From an uncultured Acidobacteriaceae bacterium (GTDB taxonomy: Bacteria > Acidobacteriota > Terriglobia > Terriglobales > Acidobacteriaceae), in contig CALFMO010000051.1 of the NCBI GenBank assembly GCA_937879855.1, positions 1 through 62,141 on the forward strand: a DNA stretch of 62,141 nt, in the 5' to 3' direction. Shown here piece by piece: positions 1 through 8,459 of this stretch (its first letter is position 1; each line of letters begins with the position of its first letter). The translations under genes were made by a program, and so were the position numbers. A model generated the notes under the pieces. It searched no databases and had not been told where the DNA came from. It saw only the letters and a program-made list of their open reading frames with translations.

Positions 1-46
1 GTGGGGGGCCAAATTAGATGATCAAAGTGGGCCAAGTTAGGTTGAC
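1..46. mobile_element. Possible terminal repeats of an IS21-like element at the window edge
   Basis: Two near-identical 12-nt units, GGGCCAAATTAG at 6-17 and GGGCCAAGTTAG at 29-40, lie 23 nt apart. Repeated GTGGGCCA-type units of this kind are found at the ends of IS21-family elements, where the transposase binds several sites. No istA or istB gene lies in the window, so the element body would be to the left. This is a resemblance only; a promoter-proximal repeat of another origin is possible. Confidence 0.3.
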
Positions 47-50
47 GGAA

Positions 51-377
51 TCACCTTACTCCTTTTAATAGATCGTTATCCTTCGATGCCGCTCTGGGCT
101 CAGCACGAATGCTAGGCGCTAACCTGTACGGAGTCCAACTCCGGGTGCACCGGGAGTTTTGGAGGGATTTGACAGCGTCTTCGGCCGTGAATCTGCCCAT
201 AACCAATGCCAGTTTACGGTTGGTTGTCATGTGGATGGGGGTCGGATCAACCCGCTGAACATATTCAGGGGCCCGAGTACCGCCTCGATTCACTTTCACA
301 AGAAATTTGGTGTTTTTCATAATCTTCTGTCCGTAGCGGAAAAGCTCTGGGGAAACCTGAGCGAAGCGGCGGTTCAT
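51..377 (-). CDS. Hypothetical protein, 108 aa, translationally coupled to the zinc-ribbon gene
   Basis: I do not recognise the family. The start was chosen at the ATG at 377-375 because it overlaps the TGA (376-374) of the upstream membrane/zinc-ribbon gene as ATGA, the usual sign of translational coupling. The frame also stays open upstream to 524, but that part lies over the zinc-ribbon gene and is probably not translated. The protein is basic, with no signal peptide or membrane span, and its last 35 residues are low in recognisable structure. It probably forms a two-gene unit with the 374-586 gene, downstream of a tandem TCAG palindrome at 652-704. Confidence 0.45.
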   Translation of the reverse strand: MNRRFAQVSPELFRYGQKIMKNTKFLVKVNRGGTRAPEYVQRVDPTPIHMTTNRKLALVMGRFTAEDAVKSLQNSRCTRSWTPYRLAPSIRAEPRAASKDNDLLKGVR

Positions 378-586
378 TTCTTCGAAGTCGAGTACACAAC
401 CGCCGTAAAGGGCTTGCCACACTCCAAGCAACTTGCCTTTAGTCGAGACGTGATCAATCCGCAGGATGGGCACATCCTTTGCGATCCAAACCTCGTGACC
501 TGTGGGCTCGCCTTGCGCATCCAATGGCGCAGCAGGATCGTGACCAGCACGATCAGCAGACCGAGGAAAATGCCGGTCGCGTTCAT
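374..586 (-). CDS. Small membrane protein with C-terminal zinc ribbon, 70 aa
   Basis: The start is the ATG at 586, preceded by an AGAAAGG ribosome-binding site; a GTG at 640 would add 18 residues without one. Residues about 3-18 form one hydrophobic span. A CPSCG...CLECGK zinc ribbon (two CxxC pairs about 12 residues apart) follows, so the protein is probably a membrane-anchored zinc-binding protein with the ribbon in the cytoplasm. The family is not one I can name. Its stop overlaps the start of the next gene (ATGA). A copy of the four-member tandem TCAG palindrome lies upstream at 652-704, so it may share regulation with the small genes at 11119-11322, 41620-41940 and 42202-42405. Confidence 0.65.
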   Translation of the reverse strand: MNATGIFLGLLIVLVTILLRHWMRKASPQVTRFGSQRMCPSCGLITSRLKASCLECGKPFTAVVYSTSKK

Positions 587-651
587 AAAGCGACCTTTCT
601 TGGCGAGTCCTGCGCCAAACGGCACGGGCAGACCATTCACTCGCTGAAAGC

Positions 652-704
652 CTAAGGTGTGGGAGAACTTCAGATGGACTGGCTTAGGTCAGAAGACCTG
701 AAAG
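652..704 (-). promoter_or_regulatory. Tandem TCAG-N5-CTGA palindromes plus CTTAG, copy 1
   Basis: Read on the minus strand this is TCAGGTCTTCTGA, then CCTAAG, then CCAGTCCATCTGA, followed about 10 nt later by CTTAG. The same arrangement occurs at 11346-11396, 41545-41593 and 42129-42178, each time before a small gene and in the gene's direction. This is the most diverged copy: the second unit begins CCAG rather than TCAG, and the gene start is further away (about 65 nt) than in the others. It may be a paired operator or a structured leader. Confidence 0.6.
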
Positions 705-1450
705 AGGAGAGAAACGTAACCACCCCAGTAGTCATTATAGCAGTCTATGCACGCTGTCGTTTGGAAAAGGCGGCTGGGCGTACCCAAGTCTACTCCCGTC
801 TTAATGCCTCGGACAGGCACCGGGCGACGACGTGAAACCTTTTCAAAAAATCTGTGGAGGTGAGCAAACGGGTGTTTCTCGGTCTCTGGGGATGACAAAG
901 ATCCCAAAAATATTGTGCTGCCAGATGCCAAATGAAAAACCACTATGGAAAAGCAGTCGCCGATGTCCGCATGCACCATAAAGAGGTTTTCGAGACCTAG
1001 CAAGAACATGCTGGAAGAACATCGTCGGGCAGGCATCATGTGGGCGCGCATGGACCCTAGCTGCCATCCATTGTGCCTTCATCTTTTCGTCCCTTCCCTA
1101 CTCCGGCCTCCGATCCCATATCGCCGTCGTCCAAAGAGCAATTGTCGATTCGCCGGAAAGCCAGTCACAACATTCAGTCAAAAACAGCCTGCACAACACC
1201 ACCCCTTCCTTCGCGGAGATTCAGACGGATTACTAACCATCTCGGGAAATTCAGGCTCCAATGGAAGGTCGAGGCCCAGAGCAAGCAGTTCCCGCTTCCG
1301 GCTCCGAGCAATCATGGCATCAGAAACGAAAACTGAGTCTCAAGATCATAGGCATCTGTTTCATCGCAAAGAATGGACGCCAAGAATGAGAGCGACGGTG
1401 GAATTCGTCCGACGCTTAATTTAACGAAGGATGGTGCATGAGCAACACTC
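705..1450. other. About 750 bp without a supported gene
   Basis: Several open frames of 80-160 codons exist on both strands. None has a ribosome-binding site with a plausible start, a recognisable motif or coding-like composition. I see no tRNA, strong terminator or repeat. It may be decayed sequence. Confidence 0.5.
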
Positions 1451-1451
1451 T

Positions 1452-2012
1452 CTAAATCGATTCGTTCTTCCAAGTCTCGGTATGCCTACGTATGAGCTTG
1501 TAGCATTCACAGGCAGCCTCTTCCAATCGCTGGCGGCGTTTAATCTTCACCCCGCTACGGTCGTATGTGATCAACCCGGACTTCTGCAATAGACCAGCAG
1601 CGACTGAGACACTGGCACGACGTGTGCCCAGCAATGTCGCCACAGATTCGTGGGTCAGCGGAACGACATCAGCTTCGATTCGGTCCTGACTCATGAGCAG
1701 CCACCGCGCGAGCCTTTCCTCAACTTTATGGAGCCGGTTACAACCAGCAACCTGGGCGCTCTGCATAGCCATGATGTGGCCGTACTGTTGCATCCGTTTC
1801 TCCAGGACAGGCAATTGCCGCAGAATATTTACTAAACCTTGACTTGTGATGCGGAAAGCCGTACCGGGAATCTGAACGATGATCCGCGCGGCGCTGGTCT
1901 TGAGTCCGACGGCGATTGGCAATGCGGTACATCCCTCTTTACCGGACATTCCGACTTCCACGCTTTTGCCATCTTCCATCGTGCTTAGCACAGAGACCAA
2001 TCCGCTATCCAC
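1452..2012 (-). CDS. Crp/Fnr-family transcription regulator, start codon unclear
   Basis: The protein has a cyclic-nucleotide-binding-like sensory half followed by a winged helix with a typical helix-turn-helix (LTHESVATLLGTRRASVS, about residues 118-135). The only usual start codon in the open frame is the GTG at 2012, which would remove the first strands of the sensor domain. Family-like sequence continues upstream in the same frame to about 2144 (RNELLLNLPPDESASIF, then YGYFV), but there is no ATG, GTG or TTG in frame before the stop at 2222-2220. Either a rare start is used or the start was mutated (GTC at 2144-2142). Its recognition helix differs from the five similar paralogs elsewhere in the window, so it probably reads another site. 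Confidence 0.65.
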   Translation of the reverse strand: MDSGLVSVLSTMEDGKSVEVGMSGKEGCTALPIAVGLKTSAARIIVQIPGTAFRITSQGLVNILRQLPVLEKRMQQYGHIMAMQSAQVAGCNRLHKVEERLARWLLMSQDRIEADVVPLTHESVATLLGTRRASVSVAAGLLQKSGLITYDRSGVKIKRRQRLEEAACECYKLIRRHTETWKNESI

Positions 2013-2449
2013 AAAATATCCATACTCGATCGGCTCTCCAGATTCCTGCAGAAGATCATGCTTTCTGAGCTGTACAAAGGTCAGCTGGGAGAAAATCGAA
2101 GCGGATTCGTCCGGCGGAAGATTGAGGAGAAGCTCATTCCTGACAGGATTTCCCTCAACTTGGGGGACTGGTTTTCCGATTGTTCTTGTCCAGCGCGATC
2201 TATCGGCCGTGACGGCTCCTTATGCAGAGAAACGTTGCGACGTTTGCGCCGCCAACCGTCCGAGATGGACGGAGCAGGTACAGAGCACTACACCAAATGC
2301 AAGCTGCGAAACTCGCGGTCTCAAGGTTATCCAGTTCCCTTCTGTACTCTAACTGAATGGACATTCAGGATGGCAGTTTAAACTGTCAATGCTGTTCCAT
2401 CAATGACTACAGGAACATGCGATTCCAGTTCAGAGGAGGGGATTGAGAA

Positions 2450-2533
2450 ATGAGTATTGTCCACGTTTCGAAACGTTTAGCAGCGGCGTTGCTGGTTTTG
2501 TTGTGTGCTGGAATCAACGCCGCACGGGGATAG
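2450..2533 (+). CDS. 27-codon signal-peptide-like ORF, probable relic
   Basis: An ATG follows GAGGGGATTGAGAA, a fair ribosome-binding site. The translation is a short basic N-terminus, a hydrophobic run (AAALLVLLCAG) and INAARG, then a TAG. This looks like the first exported segment of a secreted protein whose remainder is gone. It could also be a genuine tiny membrane peptide; nothing decides between these. Confidence 0.3.
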   Translation: MSIVHVSKRLAAALLVLLCAGINAARG

Positions 2534-2551
2534 GTTTTCGAGCTTAGGCGC

Positions 2552-3964
2552 TTAGGATTGCGGGTTGCGCCATCCCCCGACATCTGCAGCGAGGCGAGTG
2601 GCTTCCTCAGGTCCCCAAGTCCCCGGGTTGTAAGTACCCAGACGCACAGCGTTGTTAAGAATCGGATCGACGATCGACCACGCAGCCTCTACTACATCCT
2701 CGCGAACGAAGAGCAATTTGTCCCCGTGCATGGCATCCGTCAGAAGACGTTCATACGGGTTCTCTTGCTGAGCTTTGTCTTTCTCGGTTGCAGAAAGTTC
2801 CACTGGCATGGGCAGCATTTGCGGGCCGGGACGCTTCACTTGCGCTCCTAAGTTCAAGGAAAAGTCAGGGCCTAGCCGGAACCGCAGGTAGTTGCTGTCA
2901 GAACTCTGTTTTCGCAATGGCGACGCCTTCAGTCTTACAAATACCTCAGTCGCGTCCATCGGCAGGCATTTCCCCGCTCTAATCAAGAAAGGCACGCCTG
3001 TCCAGCGCCAGGATTCAAGATGCAGGCGAACCGCCGCATAGGTCTCGACCTGGGAATCTGGCGCCACATCTTTTTCATTGCGGTATCCCGCGAACTGCCC
3101 CCGAACCGCCTCCTCCGCGGCAATAGGCGTGATGGCGCGGAATACCTTGAATTGTTCGTCATGCAAAGCTCGGGGTGTCAGTTCCGTGGGAGGTTCCATG
3201 GCGAGAAGGGCCACGACCTGAAGTAAGTGATTTTGTAAGACGTCCCGGATCGCGCCACTCTCTTCATACACCCGGCCGCGTCCGGCGACGCCGAAAGATT
3301 CGGCCATGGTGATTTGCACATGATCGACGTAGTGACGATTCCAGATCGGTTCGAGGAACGTATTGGCGAACCTAAAGAAATACAAGTCCTCCACAGCCTC
3401 TTTCCCGAGGAAGTGATCAATTCGGAATATCGCTGATTCAGGGAACACGGTGTGCAGGGTCGCATTTAGTTTTTGCGCCGATGCCAAGTCTCGCCCAAAC
3501 GGTTTCTCAACAATGACCCGTGCATTTCCCGCATAGCCTGATTTACCTAATGCCTGTACAACCGATCCAAAGAGGTTAGGAGGAATTGCCAGATAGTGCA
3601 GTGGACTGCGCGCTTCACCAAGAGCCTTGGTTAGTTTTTCAAAGGTTTTAGGATCCTGGTAGTCACCGTCGATGTATTGAAGCAATTGCACGAGCTTGGT
3701 GTAGGCTTTTTCATCGATTCCACCGTGCTGCGTTAGACTGTCGCGCACTCGCGCCTGTAACTGTTCAATCGTCCAGCCCGATTTGGCCACACCAATGATG
3801 GGTACATTGAAATTGTCGCGTAGGATCATCTGCTGCAACGCGGGAAAAATCTGCTTGTACGCCAAGTCTCCGGTCGCGCCAAAGAACACAAGAGCGTCAG
3901 AGCGCCCAGCCTCTCGCGATTGCATGTGGGGCGCAAGTTGCTGTGGGTCCGTTTTCATCATCAT
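2552..3964 (-). CDS. zwf: Glucose-6-phosphate 1-dehydrogenase
   Basis: This enzyme oxidises glucose-6-phosphate to 6-phosphogluconolactone with NADP+ in the oxidative pentose phosphate pathway. The dinucleotide motif GATGDL is at residues 29-34, and the substrate/active-site motif RIDHFLGKE is present intact. The start was set at the ATG at 3964, preceded by CAGGAGCC at the right distance; an upstream open extension to 4141 overlaps the glucokinase gene and is not family-like. At 470 aa it is close to the usual length of about 490. It lies 94 nt downstream of the polyphosphate glucokinase, which makes its substrate, on the same strand. Transaldolase is also in this block. No 6-phosphogluconolactonase or 6-phosphogluconate dehydrogenase is in the window. 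Confidence 0.95.
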   Translation of the reverse strand: MMMKTDPQQLAPHMQSREAGRSDALVFFGATGDLAYKQIFPALQQMILRDNFNVPIIGVAKSGWTIEQLQARVRDSLTQHGGIDEKAYTKLVQLLQYIDGDYQDPKTFEKLTKALGEARSPLHYLAIPPNLFGSVVQALGKSGYAGNARVIVEKPFGRDLASAQKLNATLHTVFPESAIFRIDHFLGKEAVEDLYFFRFANTFLEPIWNRHYVDHVQITMAESFGVAGRGRVYEESGAIRDVLQNHLLQVVALLAMEPPTELTPRALHDEQFKVFRAITPIAAEEAVRGQFAGYRNEKDVAPDSQVETYAAVRLHLESWRWTGVPFLIRAGKCLPMDATEVFVRLKASPLRKQSSDSNYLRFRLGPDFSLNLGAQVKRPGPQMLPMPVELSATEKDKAQQENPYERLLTDAMHGDKLLFVREDVVEAAWSIVDPILNNAVRLGTYNPGTWGPEEATRLAADVGGWRNPQS

Positions 3965-4058
3965 GAAGGCTCCTGGTTCATTCGTTATTTTTTCTTTTCC
4001 GCTCTCAGCAAGTGAGTGGCTGTCGCAATTTGATTGAGATCTTTCGTTGTAGTTTTGC

Positions 4059-4748
4059 CTACTTGGCGGAAGCGCTCCTTCCCGGGCTCTGTTTCTCTGA
4101 CCACAAGCGGTAACCGCCGATGAATGCATTCGCGTTTGCACCCAAACGTGTTTTCGGCGGTAGTGTTTTGATTTTCTTCACGTTTCCGCCTCCCAGCACG
4201 ACGTAGTCCGCTTCCATCGCCTTCTGGAGTTCTTCCACGATGCGAGCAACATAGCGGCGCCATTTCTTTTTTCCCATGCGATTGAGACCTCTCAGTCCCA
4301 AGTAATCTTCATATGTTTTTCCCTTTTTGTAGGGCAGATGCGCTAGCTCCATCGGTTCTACGATACCGTCCACAATCATCGCCGAACCGAGTCCGGTGCC
4401 GAGTCCGAGAAAAAGCATTCGTCCGCCCTCGTATGAGCCGATGGCTTGCATGGCAGCGTCATTAATTACTTTCACGGGACAACCGAGCCCCTTCGCATAA
4501 TCAAATCCTACCCATCCCTTACTCATATTGTATGGTTCGTGAACAGGTCTTCCGTGTACTACAGGCCCCGGATACCCGATCGCGGCAACCTCATAGTGCC
4601 AGTCGCTTGCGGCCTTCCTCACCCAGTTGCACATTAGCTGGGCCGTCATCTTTGGTCCCGAAGCGATCTTCCGCGGCGCCCGCTGGCCGCTGGCCAAAAT
4701 CTTCAAATGGGTTCCTCCCACGTCGACCACAAGAACCCTCTGAGCCAT
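4059..4748 (-). CDS. ppgK: Polyphosphate glucokinase (ROK family)
   Basis: This ROK-family kinase phosphorylates glucose using polyphosphate (and often ATP). Visible features are the phosphate-binding motif DVGGTHLK at residues 9-16, a GYPGPV loop, the catalytic-region NDA (in VINDAAM) and a second glycine loop GLGTGLGSA. A GGGN motif is near the C-terminus. At 229 aa it is slightly shorter than actinobacterial PpgK (about 250-270). The polyphosphate assignment rests on overall similarity to that subgroup; strict ATP-glucokinase activity cannot be excluded. It lies between DUF488 and zwf on the same strand. Confidence 0.85.
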   Translation of the reverse strand: MAQRVLVVDVGGTHLKILASGQRAPRKIASGPKMTAQLMCNWVRKAASDWHYEVAAIGYPGPVVHGRPVHEPYNMSKGWVGFDYAKGLGCPVKVINDAAMQAIGSYEGGRMLFLGLGTGLGSAMIVDGIVEPMELAHLPYKKGKTYEDYLGLRGLNRMGKKKWRRYVARIVEELQKAMEADYVVLGGGNVKKIKTLPPKTRLGANANAFIGGYRLWSEKQSPGRSASAK

Positions 4749-4767
4749 TCATCCCTCCGTTCTATTC

Positions 4768-5319
4768 TCACTGCTCTTTGATTCGAACCCGTGACGATAG
4801 AAGCCGGTTGCCCTTGCTCCTGGGATATGTAATGCGACCGTGTCGCACACACCCAAAAGACGTCAGCGAGTGCAACTGGGAACGCGTCTGGCTCATGATG
4901 TCCTCGAAGCGGATCCCGAGCACACTCAGCGCATCCGCGATGAGGGAACGGTGGCAACGCCAAGGCACCGCTTCCGCGCACATCAATGCACTCCGTTTTT
5001 GCCGAGCCAACTTGATCAGTCTCTGCAGCCCGGCGTCGAATTCCGAAGTTTGCATGTAGTCGGCAAATCCACGAAACGAGCTATTTCGCCATCCCATGTT
5101 CGGAGAATCTGGTCGCGCGTGGCGCAGGCCCCCGAGCTTTCGCAAGTGCACGTAGCCGATCCTCGCGGCCCGCAGCTTTGTGCGCAGGGTCTTCTGGTTG
5201 AATTGCGGGTTGTGTCGTGAACGCGGGATAGTGCGGACATCTATGACCCGCTCCACTCGGTGCGCTCGCAGAAGGTCGAGAAAGACTTTCCACGTGCGCG
5301 TGGAATGCCCAATCGTCAA
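4768..5319 (-). CDS. DUF488 family protein
   Basis: The N-terminus TIGHSTR, the RTIPRSRHNPQF segment and the late ALMCAE...CHR motif are typical of DUF488, whose biochemical role is not established. Length (183 aa) is normal. The best start is a TTG at 5319 with only a weak ribosome-binding site; no ATG is available close to the conserved start. It lies 26 nt after the molybdopterin fusion gene and 19 nt before polyphosphate glucokinase, so it is probably part of the same transcript. The conserved Cys and His suggest an enzyme or metal-binding role, but this is inference. Confidence 0.8.
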   Translation of the reverse strand: MTIGHSTRTWKVFLDLLRAHRVERVIDVRTIPRSRHNPQFNQKTLRTKLRAARIGYVHLRKLGGLRHARPDSPNMGWRNSSFRGFADYMQTSEFDAGLQRLIKLARQKRSALMCAEAVPWRCHRSLIADALSVLGIRFEDIMSQTRSQLHSLTSFGCVRHGRITYPRSKGNRLLSSRVRIKEQ

Positions 5320-5345
5320 GACAGTGCAGGTACAAGCCTTTGGAA

Positions 5346-6833
5346 TCAGATCCCCGCCTCCTGGCTGAAATATTGGTAATCCTCTCGCCAGCCCCCTTGG
5401 CCCTGGCCAATGGTTTTGTAGTCCTCAACAAATTCGATGGCGCGAATGTACTTCACCATGGTGAATCCGAGTTGCGTTTCGACGCGAAGTCGGAGCGGTG
5501 CTCCGTGCAAAATCGGCAGGGGTTGGCCGTTCATTTCGTAGGCAAGAATCGTCTGTGGATCTTCCGCCAGCTCCAAGCGAATCGTGCCATAGAAGTACCC
5601 CGGCCCTTGGGCGTGTGGCTCAGACGTGGATTTGTTGTCGAACGCGTAGAAAACGATGTAGCGGGCGGCCGGAACCGGATGGCAAAGTCCGACGATGTGA
5701 TGCAGCGATACGCCGCCCCATTCAGCAATGCCTGACCAGCCCTGAATGCAGCAATGTTTTGTAATTTGAACTTGTTTCGGCATTGCGCGGAGGTCAGCTA
5801 GCGTCAGGCACATGGGCTTATCAACCATTCCGGTGACTTTCAGGTTGTAGTTTGCGAATTGATCGCGGACCATGGCCAAATAGCTCTCCTCCGTTGGTGG
5901 GCGACCGTTCACCCAGAAGTAAGGCGAGATGTCCGCAGTGGAGTAGTGCTGTGCCGAGTGTTCATGGCCGAAAAGAAGAGTGCGCAGCGGGTCGGTGATT
6001 GACTGAGTGGCTTCTTGAACGAAGCGGGGGCGGCGACGCGAACACACAGTGGTCACGACGTGGATCGCGGCGATGCCCGTGAGCCCAGAAAGCCAGACCA
6101 CGAGAGCCAGCGTCAGGTGTGGATTGTGCGTCTGCCCCAGAACAATCAGCGCCAGCTCGGTCCGGAAACCGTGCAGAGCGACGATCGAGACGTGTCCAAT
6201 GAAGAATACGATGAACGCACAAAGGCCCAGGAAATGCAGACTTCTGGCGCCCTGACGCCCGTGAAAGAGTTTTATATACCACGGGAAACGAGCGGCAACG
6301 GCTGGGGACATTGCTATTCCCGTCGCGACACTGAACGGAGCAAGCAAGAATATGACTGCCGCGTAGCTCAACTGCTGTAATGCGTTATATGCTCCCGGTG
6401 TTTCCACGACGTGGAAACTTAGATAGCGAAGAAGGGCATGCCATGCCTCGGGGAGAATCTGCCAGGAAGTCGGAATCAGTCGTCGCCACTCCGGCGTTAC
6501 GAAGAGCATCACCACGTAGACCAAACCCGTCAACAGCCACGCGAAATCTGCGAGAAAGTGCCAGTGCCGTCCGAGACCCAGATTTTCGTGGCCCGGCAGG
6601 GCAATCGCGGACGGGAATGAACTTTCTTCGTCACTCGCCGTCCACAGTCGGGCCTTAGGTCGCTGCTTCCTCGTGAACTTGAGCCACTCGCTACCGGGCG
6701 TGCAGTGATCGTTCCAGTAAAATCTCGGATGTGCACTCAAGATCTCGATACCACTGCGGATGAGAACCGAAAGGAGCAGAAAATTGAAGAAATGCGCCGC
6801 GCGGAGCCACAACGGAAAGTCCAGAACCTTCAC
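5346..6833 (-). CDS. Cytochrome b561-like membrane domain fused to a sulfite-oxidase-type molybdopterin domain
   Basis: Residues 1-270 contain about five hydrophobic spans with conserved histidines (H14, H90, H92, H132, H213, H221 among candidates), like a b561/hydrogenase b-type heme b protein. Residues about 315-490 form a SUOX-fold molybdopterin domain. The Mo-ligand cysteine is in KHCCIQGWSG (C361/C362). This combines in one chain what MsrP/MsrQ (YedY/YedZ) do as two proteins: a quinol-linked heme b anchor plus a molybdenum reductase or oxidase. No Tat signal is seen, so the side of the membrane carrying the Mo domain is uncertain. The substrate is unknown; methionine sulfoxide or another S/N-oxide is possible. 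It is followed by DUF488 and ppgK. Confidence 0.85.
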   Translation of the reverse strand: MKVLDFPLWLRAAHFFNFLLLSVLIRSGIEILSAHPRFYWNDHCTPGSEWLKFTRKQRPKARLWTASDEESSFPSAIALPGHENLGLGRHWHFLADFAWLLTGLVYVVMLFVTPEWRRLIPTSWQILPEAWHALLRYLSFHVVETPGAYNALQQLSYAAVIFLLAPFSVATGIAMSPAVAARFPWYIKLFHGRQGARSLHFLGLCAFIVFFIGHVSIVALHGFRTELALIVLGQTHNPHLTLALVVWLSGLTGIAAIHVVTTVCSRRRPRFVQEATQSITDPLRTLLFGHEHSAQHYSTADISPYFWVNGRPPTEESYLAMVRDQFANYNLKVTGMVDKPMCLTLADLRAMPKQVQITKHCCIQGWSGIAEWGGVSLHHIVGLCHPVPAARYIVFYAFDNKSTSEPHAQGPGYFYGTIRLELAEDPQTILAYEMNGQPLPILHGAPLRLRVETQLGFTMVKYIRAIEFVEDYKTIGQGQGGWREDYQYFSQEAGI

Positions 6834-6907
6834 TAGGAAACGCTCCCGAATCCGGATCTTATAGGGTTCTCACGTAATGCCTCTCCGGGAAAATGTTGCG
6901 TGCTGGC

Positions 6908-7132
6908 TCAGGCAACTCGCCGCGCACTTCTCTTGGGATGCTCCCGCAGGATTCTTTCGATATGCACTTGTAATTCAGTTGCCATGTTCTTTTTGGCATC
7001 TTCGAAACTACTGCCACGGACGGTGACCGACGGGCTTTTACAGAGCCCCTTCCATCCGTCATCTTCCGACCAGAAATCGCAATCAATCGGTATACTCGCG
7101 GTCACCTGTAGGCTTACCACTTGAGAAGTCAT
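6908..7132 (-). CDS. HicB-like small protein, 74 aa, no HicA partner
   Basis: The start is the ATG at 7132, preceded by GGGGTGATT. The sequence resembles the HicB partial RNase-H fold: a strand pair around IPIDCDFWSEDDGWKG, then VTVRGSSFEDAKKNM and a helix. HicB proteins are often antitoxins, but there is no HicA toxin next to it and no DNA-binding tail, so this is probably a solitary family member with another role. It sits between transaldolase and the b561-molybdopterin gene on the same strand. Confidence 0.6.
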   Translation of the reverse strand: MTSQVVSLQVTASIPIDCDFWSEDDGWKGLCKSPSVTVRGSSFEDAKKNMATELQVHIERILREHPKRSARRVA

Positions 7133-7232
7133 AATCACCCCGTCCGAATCTTGGTTGTGCGAGTCGATCATCAAGAGAAAACAAGGTGACCTCACGCGCT
7201 GAAAGAACCAGCTATCCCTTTTATTCTGGTGG

Positions 7233-8375
7233 TCACGCGATGCGAGCGCTCCGAATTTCTCTCTTTCGGGTTGCCTGACTTTCAAGCAGCACTCTCTTTT
7301 TCTGTTTCAACGAGGCCAGCAGTTCGTCCAAAGAACGGGCAAAGGCAATGATCCCATCAGCCAACAGTTTTTCTGTGATTGCTCCCAGGTCGATACCCAG
7401 CGTGGCCAAGCGAGCCAGCGCGTTTTCGGCGTCTTGCTCTCCTGCTTCGAGCGTTGGCTGCACCCGGCCGTGATCACGGAATGCATTCAGCGTCGCTGGT
7501 GGAATCGTATTGATGGTGTGAGGTCCGATTAACTCTTCGACGTATAAAACATCTGAGAAAGCTGGGTTCTTGGTCCCGGTACTTGCCCACAATGGACGCT
7601 GCAGCCGTGCCCCGCGGCGCCTGAATTCCTCGAAGGGAGCTCCCAGAAAGATCTCGCGAAAGCGCTGATAGACAACTTTGGCATTCGCAATCGCTATCTT
7701 TCCGCGTAGCGACAATGCCTCCGGAGTTCCGACCGCCTCCAGTGCCCGGTCGACTTCGGTATCCACGCGGCTGACAAAGAAGGAAGCGACGGACGAGACC
7801 TGCTCCGGATTCTTGTTCCGCTTCAGGCCACGCAGGTAAGCCTGAGCCACGGCTTCGTAGTGGGCGCGCGAAAACATCAGCGTGATATTGATGTTGATTC
7901 CCTCGGCGATCAAGACCTCAACGGCCTGAACACCAGGCACGGTAGAGGGGACCTTCACCATCACGTTGGGGCGGTTTACGGCCTTCCACAAGCGTTGCGC
8001 TTCGGCGACGGTCCGAGCGGTGTCATAAGCCAGTCGCGGGGACACCTCGATGCTGACGAACCCATCCGCAGCCTTCGTTTGATCGTAGACTGGCCGCAAG
8101 ATATCCGCGGCCATCCGGAGATCCTCGATTTCTAACGTTTCGAAAAGCGTGAGAGCATCGCTATCAGGGTCCGCCGCCAGCAGCAAGCGCAATGCATCGT
8201 CGTAGTCGGTCCCCGCTGCAATTGCTCTGTCGAAGATAGTTGGATTGCTGGTGACACCGTGTACGCCATCGTCTTCTACCAGTCGCTGGAACTCGCCGCT
8301 CGTGATCAAATCGCGACGAATATAATCCAGCCAGATGGATTGCCCAAAATCTCCGAGTCGTTTTAGTGAGTTCAT
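7233..8375 (-). CDS. tal: Transaldolase
   Basis: Transaldolase moves a dihydroxyacetone unit between sugar phosphates in the non-oxidative pentose phosphate pathway. The Schiff-base lysine is in the conserved NVMVKVPST motif, and GVTSNPTIF near the N-terminus and LWASTGTKNP later are family signatures. At 380 aa it belongs to the longer (actinobacterial/cyanobacterial type) subgroup. The ATG at 8375 fits the conserved N-terminus LKRLGDFGQSIWLDYI. With zwf and ppgK in the same minus-strand block it points to a module for glucose use and NADPH supply. Confidence 0.95.
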   Translation of the reverse strand: MNSLKRLGDFGQSIWLDYIRRDLITSGEFQRLVEDDGVHGVTSNPTIFDRAIAAGTDYDDALRLLLAADPDSDALTLFETLEIEDLRMAADILRPVYDQTKAADGFVSIEVSPRLAYDTARTVAEAQRLWKAVNRPNVMVKVPSTVPGVQAVEVLIAEGININITLMFSRAHYEAVAQAYLRGLKRNKNPEQVSSVASFFVSRVDTEVDRALEAVGTPEALSLRGKIAIANAKVVYQRFREIFLGAPFEEFRRRGARLQRPLWASTGTKNPAFSDVLYVEELIGPHTINTIPPATLNAFRDHGRVQPTLEAGEQDAENALARLATLGIDLGAITEKLLADGIIAFARSLDELLASLKQKKRVLLESQATRKREIRSARIA

Positions 8376-8459
8376 AGCGTTTTCTCCCGGCCCAATCGAG
8401 ACAATAGAGAACTATTTCTCCGGGTGGTGTTGCCCTCGGCAGCTCGCCGTCCCGGTATC

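Noticed and set aside
159..647. Plus-strand open frame of 162 codons
   Set aside because: Opposite two coupled minus-strand genes, one with a clear zinc ribbon; no ribosome-binding site.
945..1424. Plus-strand open frame of 159 codons
   Set aside because: Ser/Arg/Pro-rich without motif or start signal.
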